A DNA stretch of 64,000 nucleotides from JAEUJM01 sp964635055 (GTDB lineage Bacteria > Actinomycetota > Acidimicrobiia > Acidimicrobiales > DATDAH01): the NCBI GenBank assembly GCA_964635055.1, contig CAZWMT010000020.1, positions 1-64,000 on the forward strand, read 5' to 3'. Positions 53,021-62,461 of the stretch are shown here, piece by piece (position 1 is the first letter of the stretch; each line of letters opens with the position of its first letter). Under the pieces are notes generated by a model. That model worked only from the letters and a program-made list of their open reading frames with translations, did not search any database and was not told where the DNA came from. The translations under genes were made by a program, and so were the position numbers.

Positions 53021-54355
53021 TCAGGCGTTCTTGGGGAGCTCCGCGAAGGGCAGGGTCTTGTCGTTGTTGGGCTCCTTGGGGAGGCCGAGGACCCGCTCGC
53101 CGATGATGTTGCGCTGGATCTGATCGGTGCCGCCGTAGATCGACGGACCTTGGGCGAAGAGCGCGGTGCCGGTGACCATGGGCAGAAAGGGGTTGCCGGT
53201 GGCCTCTTCGATAGCGGAGCCGTCCTGGCCCTCGTAGGCGTGGAGCATCCCGCCGGCGCCCACGATGCGCAGGCCCACGTCGCGGGTGAGCCGCATCATC
53301 TCGCTCATCGAGAGCTTGGCGATGTTGGGGATCCCGGGGATGTCCTTGCCGGCGGCCTTCGCCGCCTTCAGGCGCAGGCCGTTGAAGCGGCCGAGCTCGC
53401 CAAGGGTGTGCAGGCGCACCAGGTCCTGGCGGATGAGCGGGTCGGACACCGTGCCGTTGCCCTTGGCCAGGTCGGTGAGCAGCTTGGTACCGGCGGCGAT
53501 GGGGCTGGCGGCGCGCCGACGGCTGCGGCGCTTGGCCTCCTCGCCGTCCGCGCTGACGAAGTCACCGGCCCGGCGGGTGAGCTGGCCCATGACGGTGCCC
53601 GGGACGGCTGCGCTACCTGCGGCGCTGCCACCACCGGAGCCGAGGGTGGCGCGCTCGTGCATGAGCGTGGTGTTGGTGACGGCCCAGCCCTTGCCCAGGC
53701 CGCCGATGAGGGCGCTGTCGGCCACCCGGGCCTCGCTGAGGAACACCTCGTTGAACATGGCGTGGCCGGTCATCTCGCGCAGCGGCCGTACCTCGACGCC
53801 CGGCTGGTGCATCTCGATCGCGAAGTAGCTGATGCCCTGGTGCTTGGGCACGTCGGGGTCCGTGCGGGCGATGAGCATGCCGAGGTCGGCCACCTGGCCG
53901 GCCGAGGTCCAGACCTTCTGGCCCTCGACGATCCACTCGTCGCCGTCCCTTGTGGCCTTGGTGGTGAGGCCGGCGAGGTCGGAGCCCGCACCAGGCTCGC
54001 TGAACAGCTGGCACCAGCCCTGCTGGCCGGTGACGATGTCGCGGACGTACTTGTCGATCTGCTCCTGGGTGCCGTGGGTGGCGATGGTGGGGGCCGCCAG
54101 CATCAGGCCCAGGCCGCCCGGGGCACCCAGCGCGCCGTGGCGCGCGATCTCGTCCTGGACCCGCACCACGTCGTTGCGGGCCAGGCCGCGGCCGTAGGCG
54201 TTGACGGGCAGCCCCGGCGCCGACCAGCCGGCCAACCCGAGCCGCTCCCACCACTCGCCCACGGTGAGGTCGGGATCCCAGTTCTCCTCGAGCCAGGCAC
54301 CCAGCTCGTCGATCACGTCGGTCGTCGCCGCTTCGTCCTGTGTGGCGTTGGCCAT
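53021..54355 (-). CDS. Acyl-CoA dehydrogenase family protein
   Basis: FAD enzyme of the acyl-CoA dehydrogenase superfamily, 444 residues. Recognisable are QLFSEPGAGSDLAGLTTKA, KVWTSAGQVADLGMLIART, PGVEVRPLREMTGHAMFNEVFL and the C-terminal helical bundle ending IYGGTDQIQRNIIGERVLGLP. The position that carries the catalytic glutamate in many members (Y-E-G-T) is G-G here, as in FadE types whose base sits elsewhere or that work as hetero-oligomers, so the exact substrate (fatty acid, sterol side chain) is open. An insert of RRSRRRA-type basic residues lies mid-protein. GGGGGA precedes the ATG at 54355. Confidence 0.92.
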   Translation of the reverse strand: MANATQDEAATTDVIDELGAWLEENWDPDLTVGEWWERLGLAGWSAPGLPVNAYGRGLARNDVVRVQDEIARHGALGAPGGLGLMLAAPTIATHGTQEQIDKYVRDIVTGQQGWCQLFSEPGAGSDLAGLTTKATRDGDEWIVEGQKVWTSAGQVADLGMLIARTDPDVPKHQGISYFAIEMHQPGVEVRPLREMTGHAMFNEVFLSEARVADSALIGGLGKGWAVTNTTLMHERATLGSGGGSAAGSAAVPGTVMGQLTRRAGDFVSADGEEAKRRSRRRAASPIAAGTKLLTDLAKGNGTVSDPLIRQDLVRLHTLGELGRFNGLRLKAAKAAGKDIPGIPNIAKLSMSEMMRLTRDVGLRIVGAGGMLHAYEGQDGSAIEEATGNPFLPMVTGTALFAQGPSIYGGTDQIQRNIIGERVLGLPKEPNNDKTLPFAELPKNA

Positions 54356-54527
54356 CAGATCCCCCGGGGAGTCGTGGTCCCGCCGGCCTTGGCGGGAGCG
54401 CCGCCGATCGTACGGCGGGTGCTCGGCGGGCGACCAGTTCCCGGCCACCCAACCTCAGCCGATGCGCGAGACGCGATCGTGTGTGCGGGCCGGCACAGCC
54501 GGCACGGGCCACCGGCCATGAGCAGGA
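54356..54527 (-). other. Spacer upstream of the acyl-CoA dehydrogenase gene
   Basis: 172 bp. It contains a CCCGCC/GGCGGG hairpin (54380-54397 region) and a possible -10, TACGAT on the minus strand (54407-54412), about 50 bp before the start codon. No gene is seen. Confidence 0.35.
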
Positions 54528-55406
54528 TCAGGACGTCCCCAGGAGCTGCTGGCTGAACAGCACCGCGATCACGGTGGAGGCCGCCAGGGCCGGGCCGAAC
54601 GGGAAGGCCGCGTTCTTGCGGCGCACCAGGGCCAGGCCGCCGCCGATCACCACCCCCAGCACGCACCCGATCATCAGCGCGAACAGGACGAGGGTCACCG
54701 CCCGAATGCCGTCGGGGGCGATCCAACCGATGAACAGGCCCATCAACAGGGCCAGCTTCACGTCGCCGAAGCCCATGCCGGCCGGGTACACGAGATGCGC
54801 GAGGAACAACAGGATGAAGTAGGTCGCCGCCCCGATGAGGGCGAACGAGATCGACCTGGAGGCGCCCTCGACGAACGACACCACCACGATCAACGGCAGC
54901 GACAACGCCAGCGCGGGGAAGACCACCCGGTCGGGGATGCGGTAGCGCTCGATGTCGATCACCGAGACGACCAGGAGGGCCGAGAAGAGCACCAGGAACG
55001 GCACCACGACCCAACTGGCACCCCACCGGATGCCGGCGAGCGCGAACAGCGCCGGGGTGAGCACCTCCACGGTCAGGCCCACGGCGCGCGCCGACAGCTG
55101 CGCCCCTTCGGCCTCGTCATCGGAGTCGTCGGCGCCCTCGTCGTGGGCGCCCTCGTCGTCGGCGCCCTCGTCGTCGGCGCCCACGTCATCGTCGCCCGCG
55201 TCATCAGTGGGCCGGCGGGCGCTGACGACCGACGCGGCCACCTCCGACGGGCTGGCGCGGAGCCAGAAGAGGAGGGGTGGATGGGCGACCGGGCTGGGCC
55301 ACGACACCGGCCGCTTGTCGGGCACCTGAGCCACCAGCACGCTCAGGAAGGGGCCCACCACCAAGCCGGCCAGCACACACCCCACGACCACGGCGACATC
55401 CGACAC
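54528..55406 (-). CDS. Type IV prepilin peptidase (A24 family)
   Basis: Membrane aspartyl protease that trims prepilin-like signal peptides. The 292-residue protein has the catalytic aspartates D151 (SVIDIERYRIPD) and D215 (GMGFGDVK) and about eight hydrophobic segments. The cytoplasmic loop of the N-terminal methylase region lacks the four-cysteine motif of PilD and instead carries a very acidic repeat (GADDEGADDEGAHDEGADD, residues ~76-94). So the protease is intact while zinc binding is lost. PilD next to aroE/aroC is conserved in actinobacteria; no pilin gene is in the window. Confidence 0.93.
   Translation of the reverse strand: MSDVAVVVGCVLAGLVVGPFLSVLVAQVPDKRPVSWPSPVAHPPLLFWLRASPSEVAASVVSARRPTDDAGDDDVGADDEGADDEGAHDEGADDSDDEAEGAQLSARAVGLTVEVLTPALFALAGIRWGASWVVVPFLVLFSALLVVSVIDIERYRIPDRVVFPALALSLPLIVVVSFVEGASRSISFALIGAATYFILLFLAHLVYPAGMGFGDVKLALLMGLFIGWIAPDGIRAVTLVLFALMIGCVLGVVIGGGLALVRRKNAAFPFGPALAASTVIAVLFSQQLLGTS
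55125..55199. repeat. Five tandem 15-bp repeats in the prepilin peptidase gene
   Basis: Units of GTCGTCGGCGCCCTC type in register from 55125 to 55199, encoding the acidic pentapeptide repeat (GADDE). Copy-number change would stay in frame. Confidence 0.75.
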
Positions 55407-55449
55407 GTCCGGGACCGTACCGGCGACGGGGTTGGAGCCGGTCGACCCG

Positions 55450-57111
55450 TCAGGTCTGGACCGACGAGAGGAACTTCAACAGCAGACCGCGGTTGATCGG
55501 CTCGTCGCCCTCGGACGTCACCTCGGCCAGCGCCGCCTCACGTTCCTCGACCGTCGACGCCCTGGCTGCGGCGGCCACGGCCCGGGCGGCCTTGGGGCTC
55601 AGGTTGGCCAGCTGCCGGGCCACCTCGGCGGCGTCACCCGAATCGTCGGCCTGGCCGTCGAAGCCCGACGTTCCCGGCGCGAACAGGCCATCGCTGCCGT
55701 TGAGACCCGAGGCCGGGGGCACCGACGTCACCACGTCGTTGGCGAACAACGCCGCCCCCGATGCCGTGGATGCGGGTGCGTCGTACGGCGATCCGTCTGC
55801 GCTCGACCCGCCGAAACCGCCGAGGCCCAGGTCGCCGGTGGCGCCCGGTGCGGCGAACGAGAAGGCCGGGTCCGCGCTGGGATCCGAGGAGAAGCCGTTC
55901 TCGAACCCGTTGTCGAAGCCGTTGCCCGCCCCGAAGTCGTCACCGCCGGAGAAGTCGCCGCCCGACGAGAACTCAGCGGTGGAGAACCCACCCTCCGTCC
56001 TGGCGTCGTCGGACGAGAACGCGCCGGGCGCGGCGAACTCCGGCGCCACGTCCTGCAGCCCGAAGCCGGATGCCATCGCGTCCAACTCGGCGCGGGCGCT
56101 CGAGGGGGGGTTGGCGACCGGCGGGTAGGCGGTCTCGGTGTCGTAGCCGCCCTCGGCCATCACGGCCTCGTCCGCGGTCAGGCCGGCATCGGGGGGCGTC
56201 CCGGCATCGGACGCGTATCCACCGTCGGGCGCGTACCCCGCGTCGCTCGCGTAGCCCGCGTCAGGCGCGTACCCGGCGTCGGTCGCGTACCCCGCGTCGG
56301 GCGCGTAGGCCCCGTCGACCGCATACTCCGTTCCCGGAGTGGAGGTGCTGCCAGCCACGTAGCCGCCATCAGGCGTGTATCCGGTGTCGACCCCTGGAGC
56401 AGCCTGATTCGGCTCAGGGTCGGACGGGTAGCCGGCGGAATCGCTCGACCCGGGCGAGCCGGCATCCGGCGGCGACCAGACGTCCATCGCGACGCCTGCG
56501 CTGTCGACCCCGGACGCGGGTTGCCCGTCGTCGGACGGCTCGGCGGCGTGGGTGCTCGCCACCAGCTCGGTGACGACCACGAGACCGGCCTCGACCAGCT
56601 CCTTTGCCCGGCGGCACGCGGCGAACTCGTCGAGATCGAGGGCGTCGGCGATCGACGCCACCGACCGGCCGTCGGCGACAGCCACCAAGGCCTTCCAGCG
56701 CTTGGCGTCGATGACCACGTCGTCACTCGGGAGCTCTCGTGCGAAGGTCACGCCGACCGCCAGCGACGGCACGACCGCTTCGATCTCCTGCCACTCACCG
56801 AGCTGGCGCTCGGCGTCGTGGAGCAGCACCTCCACATCCTGAGGTGTGGTGGGGTCGGCGTTCGACAGGTCGTCGTCGTCGAAGCTGAACGAGCCCTCGG
56901 CGAAGCGGAGCAGCTCGAACACCACGGCCACGGTCGAGGCCCCGTCGCGCACGCCCGTCGCGTCCGCGCCCACGACCTTGCCGCCGTCGATCCACACGCT
57001 GCCCGACCCGCGGTCGCCGCTCACGCGCAGGCGCCCGGTCTTGCCCCCCGTGCCCAGCAGACGGAGAACCTCGGGCAACGCAAACGTCTCGATCGTGCCC
57101 TGTAGTGCCAC
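55450..57111 (-). CDS. DUF4388 (PATAN-type) protein with Tyr/Asp/Gly repeats
   Basis: A 553-residue protein. Residues 1-~110 form the DUF4388/PATAN domain (MALQGTIETFALPEVLRLLG, GKTGRLRVSGDRGSGSVWIDGGKVV), found in bacterial signalling and gliding proteins. A helical segment follows (LPSDDVVIDAKRWKALVAVADGRSVASIADAL, ~130-200), like a winged-helix. Residues ~200-490 are low complexity: repeats of GYAPDA/GYASDA (~268-318), then Phe/Gly/Asp-rich stretches. The last ~60 residues are Ala/Glu-rich helix. GTG start at 57111 with GGAGG 7 nt upstream. It probably acts as a scaffold or output module; function is not established. Confidence 0.85.
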   Translation of the reverse strand: MALQGTIETFALPEVLRLLGTGGKTGRLRVSGDRGSGSVWIDGGKVVGADATGVRDGASTVAVVFELLRFAEGSFSFDDDDLSNADPTTPQDVEVLLHDAERQLGEWQEIEAVVPSLAVGVTFARELPSDDVVIDAKRWKALVAVADGRSVASIADALDLDEFAACRRAKELVEAGLVVVTELVASTHAAEPSDDGQPASGVDSAGVAMDVWSPPDAGSPGSSDSAGYPSDPEPNQAAPGVDTGYTPDGGYVAGSTSTPGTEYAVDGAYAPDAGYATDAGYAPDAGYASDAGYAPDGGYASDAGTPPDAGLTADEAVMAEGGYDTETAYPPVANPPSSARAELDAMASGFGLQDVAPEFAAPGAFSSDDARTEGGFSTAEFSSGGDFSGGDDFGAGNGFDNGFENGFSSDPSADPAFSFAAPGATGDLGLGGFGGSSADGSPYDAPASTASGAALFANDVVTSVPPASGLNGSDGLFAPGTSGFDGQADDSGDAAEVARQLANLSPKAARAVAAAARASTVEEREAALAEVTSEGDEPINRGLLLKFLSSVQT

Positions 57112-57169
57112 GGAGCAACCTCCAACGACTGATTGACTCCGGTTCCATCGGCACGGGGGGTGGAAAAGT

Positions 57170-58027
57170 TCAGTTCCCGGGCGAAGACCGTTCGACCAGC
57201 CCGGCGACCGCCCCCGCGGTCATCTCGGCGAGGGGCGCGGCCTCGCCGGTCCACCGCGAGAACGCGTGGGCGGCCTGGTGCACCAGCATGCCGAGGCCGT
57301 TGGCCACCGACGCCCCGTTCGCCGCGGCGTGCGCCAGGAGCGGCGTGATCGACGGGTGGTAGATCAGGTCGACCACCAGCTGGCCGGCCCCGAGGCCGAC
57401 GCCGGGCAGCGGCGAGGCGTCGCCGGTCATGCCGACCGGCGTGGCGTTGACCACGAGGTCCGCATCGGCGGCCTCGGCTGCGGTTCCCACCCGCCCCACC
57501 GCTCCGGCCAGCGCGGCGGCTGCAGCGGCCGGGCCTGGCGACCGGTTCACCACCACCACCTCGGCCGCCCCGGCCCCCGCCAGGGCGAACACAGCCGCTC
57601 GGGCGGCGCCGCCGGCACCCACGACCACACACCGGCGGCCGGCGGGGTCGAAGCCCTCGTCGACCCGAAGCGAGTCGAGCAGGCCCGGTCCATCGGTGTT
57701 CTCCCCCACCAGTTCGTCCCCGACCGGCACCACGCAGTTCACCGCACCGAGCACCTCGGCATCCGAGGACAGCCGGTCGACCGCCCGGGCGGCGCCGTCC
57801 TTGTGCGGCATGGTGACCGACAGACCGCCCAGGCCGAGTGCCCGCACCGACTCGATCGCCGCCGCGGTGGCGGTGGGCGTCACCTCGAACCCCACGAAGA
57901 CCCAGTCGAGCCCCAGCGCCGCGAACGCCGCGTTGTGGATCGCGGGCGAGAGTGAGTGCCGCACCGGCCAGCCGATCACCGCCGCGACCGTCGTGTCGCC
58001 ACCGGGCCCGGCGGGCCCGCTCAGCAC
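57170..58027 (-). CDS. aroE: Shikimate dehydrogenase
   Basis: NADPH-dependent reduction of 3-dehydroshikimate. The 285-residue protein has VIGWPVRHSLSPAIHNAAF, LGGLSVTMPHKDGAARAVDRL with the catalytic lysine, GAVNCVVP, NTDGPGLLDSL and the Rossmann GAGGAARAAVFALAGAG, VVNATPVGM. I take the GTG at 58027 overlapping the mltG stop; the first ten residues are a loose extension. Upstream of the DUF4388 gene. Confidence 0.95.
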   Translation of the reverse strand: MLSGPAGPGGDTTVAAVIGWPVRHSLSPAIHNAAFAALGLDWVFVGFEVTPTATAAAIESVRALGLGGLSVTMPHKDGAARAVDRLSSDAEVLGAVNCVVPVGDELVGENTDGPGLLDSLRVDEGFDPAGRRCVVVGAGGAARAAVFALAGAGAAEVVVVNRSPGPAAAAAALAGAVGRVGTAAEAADADLVVNATPVGMTGDASPLPGVGLGAGQLVVDLIYHPSITPLLAHAAANGASVANGLGMLVHQAAHAFSRWTGEAAPLAEMTAGAVAGLVERSSPGN

Positions 58028-59421
58028 AGCCCGAGGTCCTGGCAGCGCCCCTTGGCCTCGAGGAACTCGTCGTAGCTGTCGGTGAAGAAGTGGTGCCCGT
58101 CCTGGCCGGCAAGCACGTAGTAGAGCCACGGTCCGTCCGCCGGGTGCATGGCCGCCTCCAGCGAGGCTCGCCCCGGGAGGGCGATCGGTGTCGGCGGCAG
58201 GCCTGCCACCTCGCGGGTGTTGTACGGCGAGTCGACGGCGAGCTGCGACGCGGTGAGGGTGCCGTCGGTCGCTCCCCCGACGGCGTACGCGATGCTGGCA
58301 TCGATGCCGAGCGGGATGCCCTGCTCGAGCCGGTTGTAGATGACGCGGGCCACCTTGGCCCGGTCCTCGTCGATGCCCGCCTCGCGCTCCACCAGCGACG
58401 CCACGATGATCGTCTCGTAGGCGCTGAGCCCGGTGGTGGCCTCGGCATCGTCGTACCCGGCCGCGGCGGCCACCTGGTCGAAGCGGTCGATCATGGCCTG
58501 CACGATGGTGGTCTCGGTGTCCTCCTCCTCGATCCGGTAGGTGTCGGGGAACAGCAGGCCCTCGAGGTTCCCCTGGTCGGCGGGTTGATACCTCGAGTGC
58601 AGCGCACCGCTGAGCAGCACGGCGCTGATCGAGTCGGAGGTGAAGCGGTCGACGGCGTCGTCCAGCGCCGTCACCATCGGGCCGGGCACCGGCAGCCCGG
58701 CACCGTTCCACACGCTGTAGCCCTCGGGGATCGTGACCTGGTCGTAGGGCGGGGCCTGTGGGCCGGCGTGGAGCGTTGCCAGCGTGGCGCCCATGGACGC
58801 GTGCTCCCGCAGCACGTAGTCACCGGCTTGGATGGGCACGTCGTTGCCGCGGAACTTCACGTAGTACTCGAAGATCGTGGCGTTGGTGACGATGCCCTCG
58901 TCGGCCAGCAGCCGGGCGATGCCGCTGGTCGAGGTGCCCTCCGGGATCGTGAGCGCCACTTCGTCGCCGGCGCCGCCCGGGTTGACCTGCTTCATCAACC
59001 AGACCGACCCCGCCGCGGCGGCGAGGGCGAACACGACCAGCACGCCGAGCACCACGAGGCAGCCGCGCCCGCGACGGCGCTCGTGCACGACCGCGCGCCT
59101 GCCACCTGGCTCGCCGGCACCGAGCGAGCCGGCGGCTGATCGACCGGACGGAAGCGCCGCCTCGCGGTGCGCCGGGCCCGGTGGCAGCGCCGGCTCGGTG
59201 TGCGGCCGCCCGGCGGGCAGGGCCGGCTCGTCGTGGGACGGGCCGGCCGGAAGCGCTGGTTCACTGCGCCGGCCCCGCGTCGGCCCCTCGGCAGGCCCGG
59301 ATGGGGGCGCCGCGGGTGTCGCCTCCCGCGGCGGGCGCGGTCGGCCCTTCGGGGCGGTCCGATCCCGGGGAGCGAGGAGCTCGGCGAGGATGTCGCTGCC
59401 GTCGTCGGTGGGGTTGCTCAC
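58021..59421 (-). CDS. mltG: Endolytic murein transglycosylase MltG
   Basis: Membrane-bound lytic transglycosylase that cuts new peptidoglycan strands (YceG domain). The 466-residue protein has a cytoplasmic N-terminal ~120 residues rich in Pro/Ala/Arg with four repeats of about 11 residues (EPALPAG-type), a single membrane helix (CLVVLGVLVVFALAAAAGSVW), a LysM-like part and the YceG catalytic region with the glutamate in SLVEREAG and NRLEQGIPLGIDAS, PYNTREVAGLPPTPIALPG. GTG at 59421 overlaps ruvX (GTGA). alaS-ruvX-mltG-aroE is a conserved row. Confidence 0.95.
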   Translation of the reverse strand: MSNPTDDGSDILAELLAPRDRTAPKGRPRPPREATPAAPPSGPAEGPTRGRRSEPALPAGPSHDEPALPAGRPHTEPALPPGPAHREAALPSGRSAAGSLGAGEPGGRRAVVHERRRGRGCLVVLGVLVVFALAAAAGSVWLMKQVNPGGAGDEVALTIPEGTSTSGIARLLADEGIVTNATIFEYYVKFRGNDVPIQAGDYVLREHASMGATLATLHAGPQAPPYDQVTIPEGYSVWNGAGLPVPGPMVTALDDAVDRFTSDSISAVLLSGALHSRYQPADQGNLEGLLFPDTYRIEEEDTETTIVQAMIDRFDQVAAAAGYDDAEATTGLSAYETIIVASLVEREAGIDEDRAKVARVIYNRLEQGIPLGIDASIAYAVGGATDGTLTASQLAVDSPYNTREVAGLPPTPIALPGRASLEAAMHPADGPWLYYVLAGQDGHHFFTDSYDEFLEAKGRCQDLGLC

Positions 59422-59864
59422 TGGTGGTCCTGGGATCGGCGGTCGAGCCATGCCTGCAAGAGGACCGCCGCGGCGACCATGTCGATCACCTTGCGACGGT
59501 CCGGGCCACGCACGTTCTGCTCGGTGAGGGTGCGTTCGGCGGACACGGTCGTGAACCGCTCATCGTAGGTCTCGACGGGCAGGCCCGTGACCTCGGCCAG
59601 TCGCTCGGCCTCGCGTCGGGCCCCGATCGCGGCAGGGCCGTCCGAGCCGTCGAGCGACAGGGGCAGGCCCACCACCAGCAGGGTCGCCTCCCACTCGGCG
59701 GCGACCGCGGCGATCGCTCGCCGGTCGCGCGCGTCGTCGCCGCTGCGCTGGATGACCTGATCGGGCGAGGCCACCACCCGGTCGGGGTCGCTGACCGCGA
59801 CGCCGATGCGCCGCGAGCCCAGGTCGATGCCGAGGACGCGTCCCGGAGACGAGGGTCGGGTCAA
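59418..59864 (-). CDS. ruvX: RuvX/YqgF family nuclease
   Basis: RNase H-fold protein implicated in Holliday junction resolution and 16S pre-rRNA processing. The 148 residues show the first strand RVLGIDLGSRRIGVAVSD with the metal Asp, VVGLPLSLDGSDGPAA, YDERFTTVSAERTL and the last DMVAAAVLLQAWLD. Starts with TTG at 59864 in TTGA overlap with the alaS stop. Confidence 0.94.
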   Translation of the reverse strand: MTRPSSPGRVLGIDLGSRRIGVAVSDPDRVVASPDQVIQRSGDDARDRRAIAAVAAEWEATLLVVGLPLSLDGSDGPAAIGARREAERLAEVTGLPVETYDERFTTVSAERTLTEQNVRGPDRRKVIDMVAAAVLLQAWLDRRSQDHQ

Positions 59865-62455
59865 GCCAGGCCCGCGGCGGCGCGGGCCTGGTCGAGGGCC
59901 TCGTCGAGCGCCGACGCGTCCTTACCGCCGGCCACCGCGAGGTCGGGGCTCTTGCCGCCCCCGCCTTTCACGGTGCGCGCCGCGTCGGCGATGAGCGCCG
60001 ATGCGTCGAGCCCGCTGTCCTTGGCGGCGGCGGCGACCAACGCCACCCCGCCCTCGTCCGGTGCGCCACCGAGCACGACGGCGCGGAGGCCGAGGTCGCG
60101 GATGGCGACCGCCAGGTCTCGCAGGTCGTCGCGGGGCACGCCATCGGCCCGAGCGACCACGACACCGTCGACCGCGGTGGCGGCCAACTCCGACGCCCGG
60201 CCGGTGGCGGCCTGACGGCGCAGCGCCCTCAGCTCGTCGCGAGCCGTCTTCAGCTCGGCCAGTCGCTTCTCGAGGCCCTCGACCACCTCGTCGGGGGGCA
60301 CACCGAGCAGGGCGGCAGTACGACCGAGCAGCGCCTCCTCGCGCCGGAGGCGCTCGATGGGGCCGGTACCGGTGACGGCCTCGATGCGGCGCAGGTTCGA
60401 TCCGATCGACCCCTCGGAGATGATCTTCACCGGGCCGATGTCGCCGGTGGCCCGCACATGGGTGCCACCGCACAGCTCGACCGACTGCTTGCCCGCTTCG
60501 AGCACGCGCACGATGTCGCCGTACTTGTCGCCGAAGAAGGCGATGGCCCCCACCGCCTCGGCGTTGGCCTTGGTGGTCTCGTAATGGCGAACGGGGTCGT
60601 TGGCCAGGACCTCACGGTTCACGAGGTCCTCGATGGCGACCAGCTCGACGTCGGTGACCGGCTCGTAGTGGCTGAAGTCGAACCGCAGGCGGTCGTCGGT
60701 GACCATCGAGCCCTGCTGCTTGACGTGGTCGCCCAGCACCCGACGCAAGGCCCAGTGCAGCAGGTGGGTGCCGGTGTGGTTGCGACGGATCGCGTTGCGG
60801 CGGTCGACGTCGATGGCCGCGGTGGCCACCTGGCCGGCGGTGATGTCGCCCTCGACGAGGCGCACGGAGTGGCGGTGGAGCCCGGGCAGGGCATAGGTGG
60901 TGTCGAGCACCTCCGCCCGACCGGTGTCGGTGCTCATCGTCCCCGTGTCGCCGACCTGGCCACCCGACTCGGCGTAGAACGGTGTGTGGTCGAGGAACAC
61001 CGCACCCGTGGTGACCCCCTCGGTGTCGGTGGCAAGATCGGTCACCGCCAGCACGCGCGCCGTCGTCTCGCTCTCCTCCCGACCGGTGAAGTCGGTGGGG
61101 CCGAACTGGTCGAGCACCTCGTGGTAGCGCTCGATGTCGCCCGCGGCGGGACCGGCCGCCTTCCGGGCGTCCTTGGCCCGGGCCCGCTGCTCGGCCATGG
61201 CGGCCTCGAACCCGTCGTCGTCGACGGCGATGCCCCGCTCGGACGCGATCTCCTGGGTCACCTCGAGGGGGAACCCGTAGGTGTCGTGCAGCGTGAACGC
61301 CACCCGGCCGTCGAGGACCGCACTGCCCTCCAGGCGGGCCAGCTCCTCGTCCAACAGCACCGACCCGCTCTTCAGGGTCTGGCGGAACCGGCGTTCCTCA
61401 CGGTCGACCACGCCCCGCACGAAGTCGTGGTTCTTGCGCAGCTCGGGGTAGTCGTCGCCCATGATCGCCACCACCTCGTCGACCAGCGCGGGGGTGACCA
61501 CCTCCTCGACGCCGAGCAGGTAGGCATGGCGGACGGCGCGACGCATGATGCGGCGCAGCACGTAGCCGCGGTCCTCGTTGGACGGGAACACCCCGTCGCT
61601 GATCAGGAACGTCATGGTGCGGGCGTGCTCGGCCAGGATGCGCAGCGACACGTCGGCGGCGGCGTCGCCGCCGTAGGTGACCCCCGAGAGCTCCGCCGCC
61701 CGGCCGATCAAGCGGGCCAGCTCGTCGGTGTCGAACACCGAGTCGACGCCCTGCAGCACCGCCAGGTTCCGTTCGAGGCCGAACCCGGTGTCGATGCTGG
61801 GCTTCGGGAGGGGCACCAGCGAGCCGTCGGCCTGGCGCTCGAACTCCATGAACACCAGGTTCCAGATCTCGACGAAGCGTTCCTCGCCACCGTGGGCAGG
61901 GCCCCCGTCGGCCCCGTAGGTCGGGCCCTTGTCCCAGAAGATCTCCGAGCAGGGGCCACAGGGACCGGTGTCGCCCATGCGCCAGAAGTTGTCCTCGTCG
62001 AGGCGCTGGATGCGCTCGACGGGCACCCCGACCGCGTCGCGCCAGATGGCCTCGGCATCGTCGTCCGAGACGTGCACGGTGATCCAGAGCCGCTCCGGGT
62101 CGAGTGCCAGGGTCTCGGTGAGGAACTCCCAGGCCAACGGGATGGCCCGCGCCTTGAAGTAGTCGCCGAAGCTGAAGTTGCCGCACATCTCGAAGAAGCT
62201 GAGGTGGCGGGTGGTGCGACCGACCTCATCGAGGTCGTTCTGCTTCCCGCCGGCGCGCACGCACTTCTGCACCGAGGTCGCCCGCGGATAGGGCGCCGGT
62301 TGCTCCCCCGTCAGGTAGGGCGCGAAGGGCACCATCCCCGCGATGGTGAACAGCACCGTGGCGTCGTGAGGGATGAGGCTGGCCGACGGCACCACCGTGT
62401 GGCCCCGCTCCTCGAAGTAGCCCAGGAAGGCCCGTCGCAGCTCGTTCGCCTGCAC
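59861..62455 (-). CDS. alaS: Alanyl-tRNA synthetase
   Basis: Class II synthetase for alanine, 864 residues. Present are the catalytic core (RRAFLGYFEERGHTVVPSASL, RTTRHLSFFEMCGNFSFGDYF), the middle tRNA-recognition domain, the editing domain with zinc ligands RNHTGTHLLHWAL and ELCGGTHVRATGDIG, and a C-terminal C-Ala domain (GGGGKSPDLAVAGGKD). GTG start at 62455 is 6 nt after TACATT, so the mRNA may be leaderless although a gene ends only 25 nt upstream. Confidence 0.97.
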   Translation of the reverse strand: MQANELRRAFLGYFEERGHTVVPSASLIPHDATVLFTIAGMVPFAPYLTGEQPAPYPRATSVQKCVRAGGKQNDLDEVGRTTRHLSFFEMCGNFSFGDYFKARAIPLAWEFLTETLALDPERLWITVHVSDDDAEAIWRDAVGVPVERIQRLDEDNFWRMGDTGPCGPCSEIFWDKGPTYGADGGPAHGGEERFVEIWNLVFMEFERQADGSLVPLPKPSIDTGFGLERNLAVLQGVDSVFDTDELARLIGRAAELSGVTYGGDAAADVSLRILAEHARTMTFLISDGVFPSNEDRGYVLRRIMRRAVRHAYLLGVEEVVTPALVDEVVAIMGDDYPELRKNHDFVRGVVDREERRFRQTLKSGSVLLDEELARLEGSAVLDGRVAFTLHDTYGFPLEVTQEIASERGIAVDDDGFEAAMAEQRARAKDARKAAGPAAGDIERYHEVLDQFGPTDFTGREESETTARVLAVTDLATDTEGVTTGAVFLDHTPFYAESGGQVGDTGTMSTDTGRAEVLDTTYALPGLHRHSVRLVEGDITAGQVATAAIDVDRRNAIRRNHTGTHLLHWALRRVLGDHVKQQGSMVTDDRLRFDFSHYEPVTDVELVAIEDLVNREVLANDPVRHYETTKANAEAVGAIAFFGDKYGDIVRVLEAGKQSVELCGGTHVRATGDIGPVKIISEGSIGSNLRRIEAVTGTGPIERLRREEALLGRTAALLGVPPDEVVEGLEKRLAELKTARDELRALRRQAATGRASELAATAVDGVVVARADGVPRDDLRDLAVAIRDLGLRAVVLGGAPDEGGVALVAAAAKDSGLDASALIADAARTVKGGGGKSPDLAVAGGKDASALDEALDQARAAAGLA

Positions 62456-62461
62456 CCCGAC

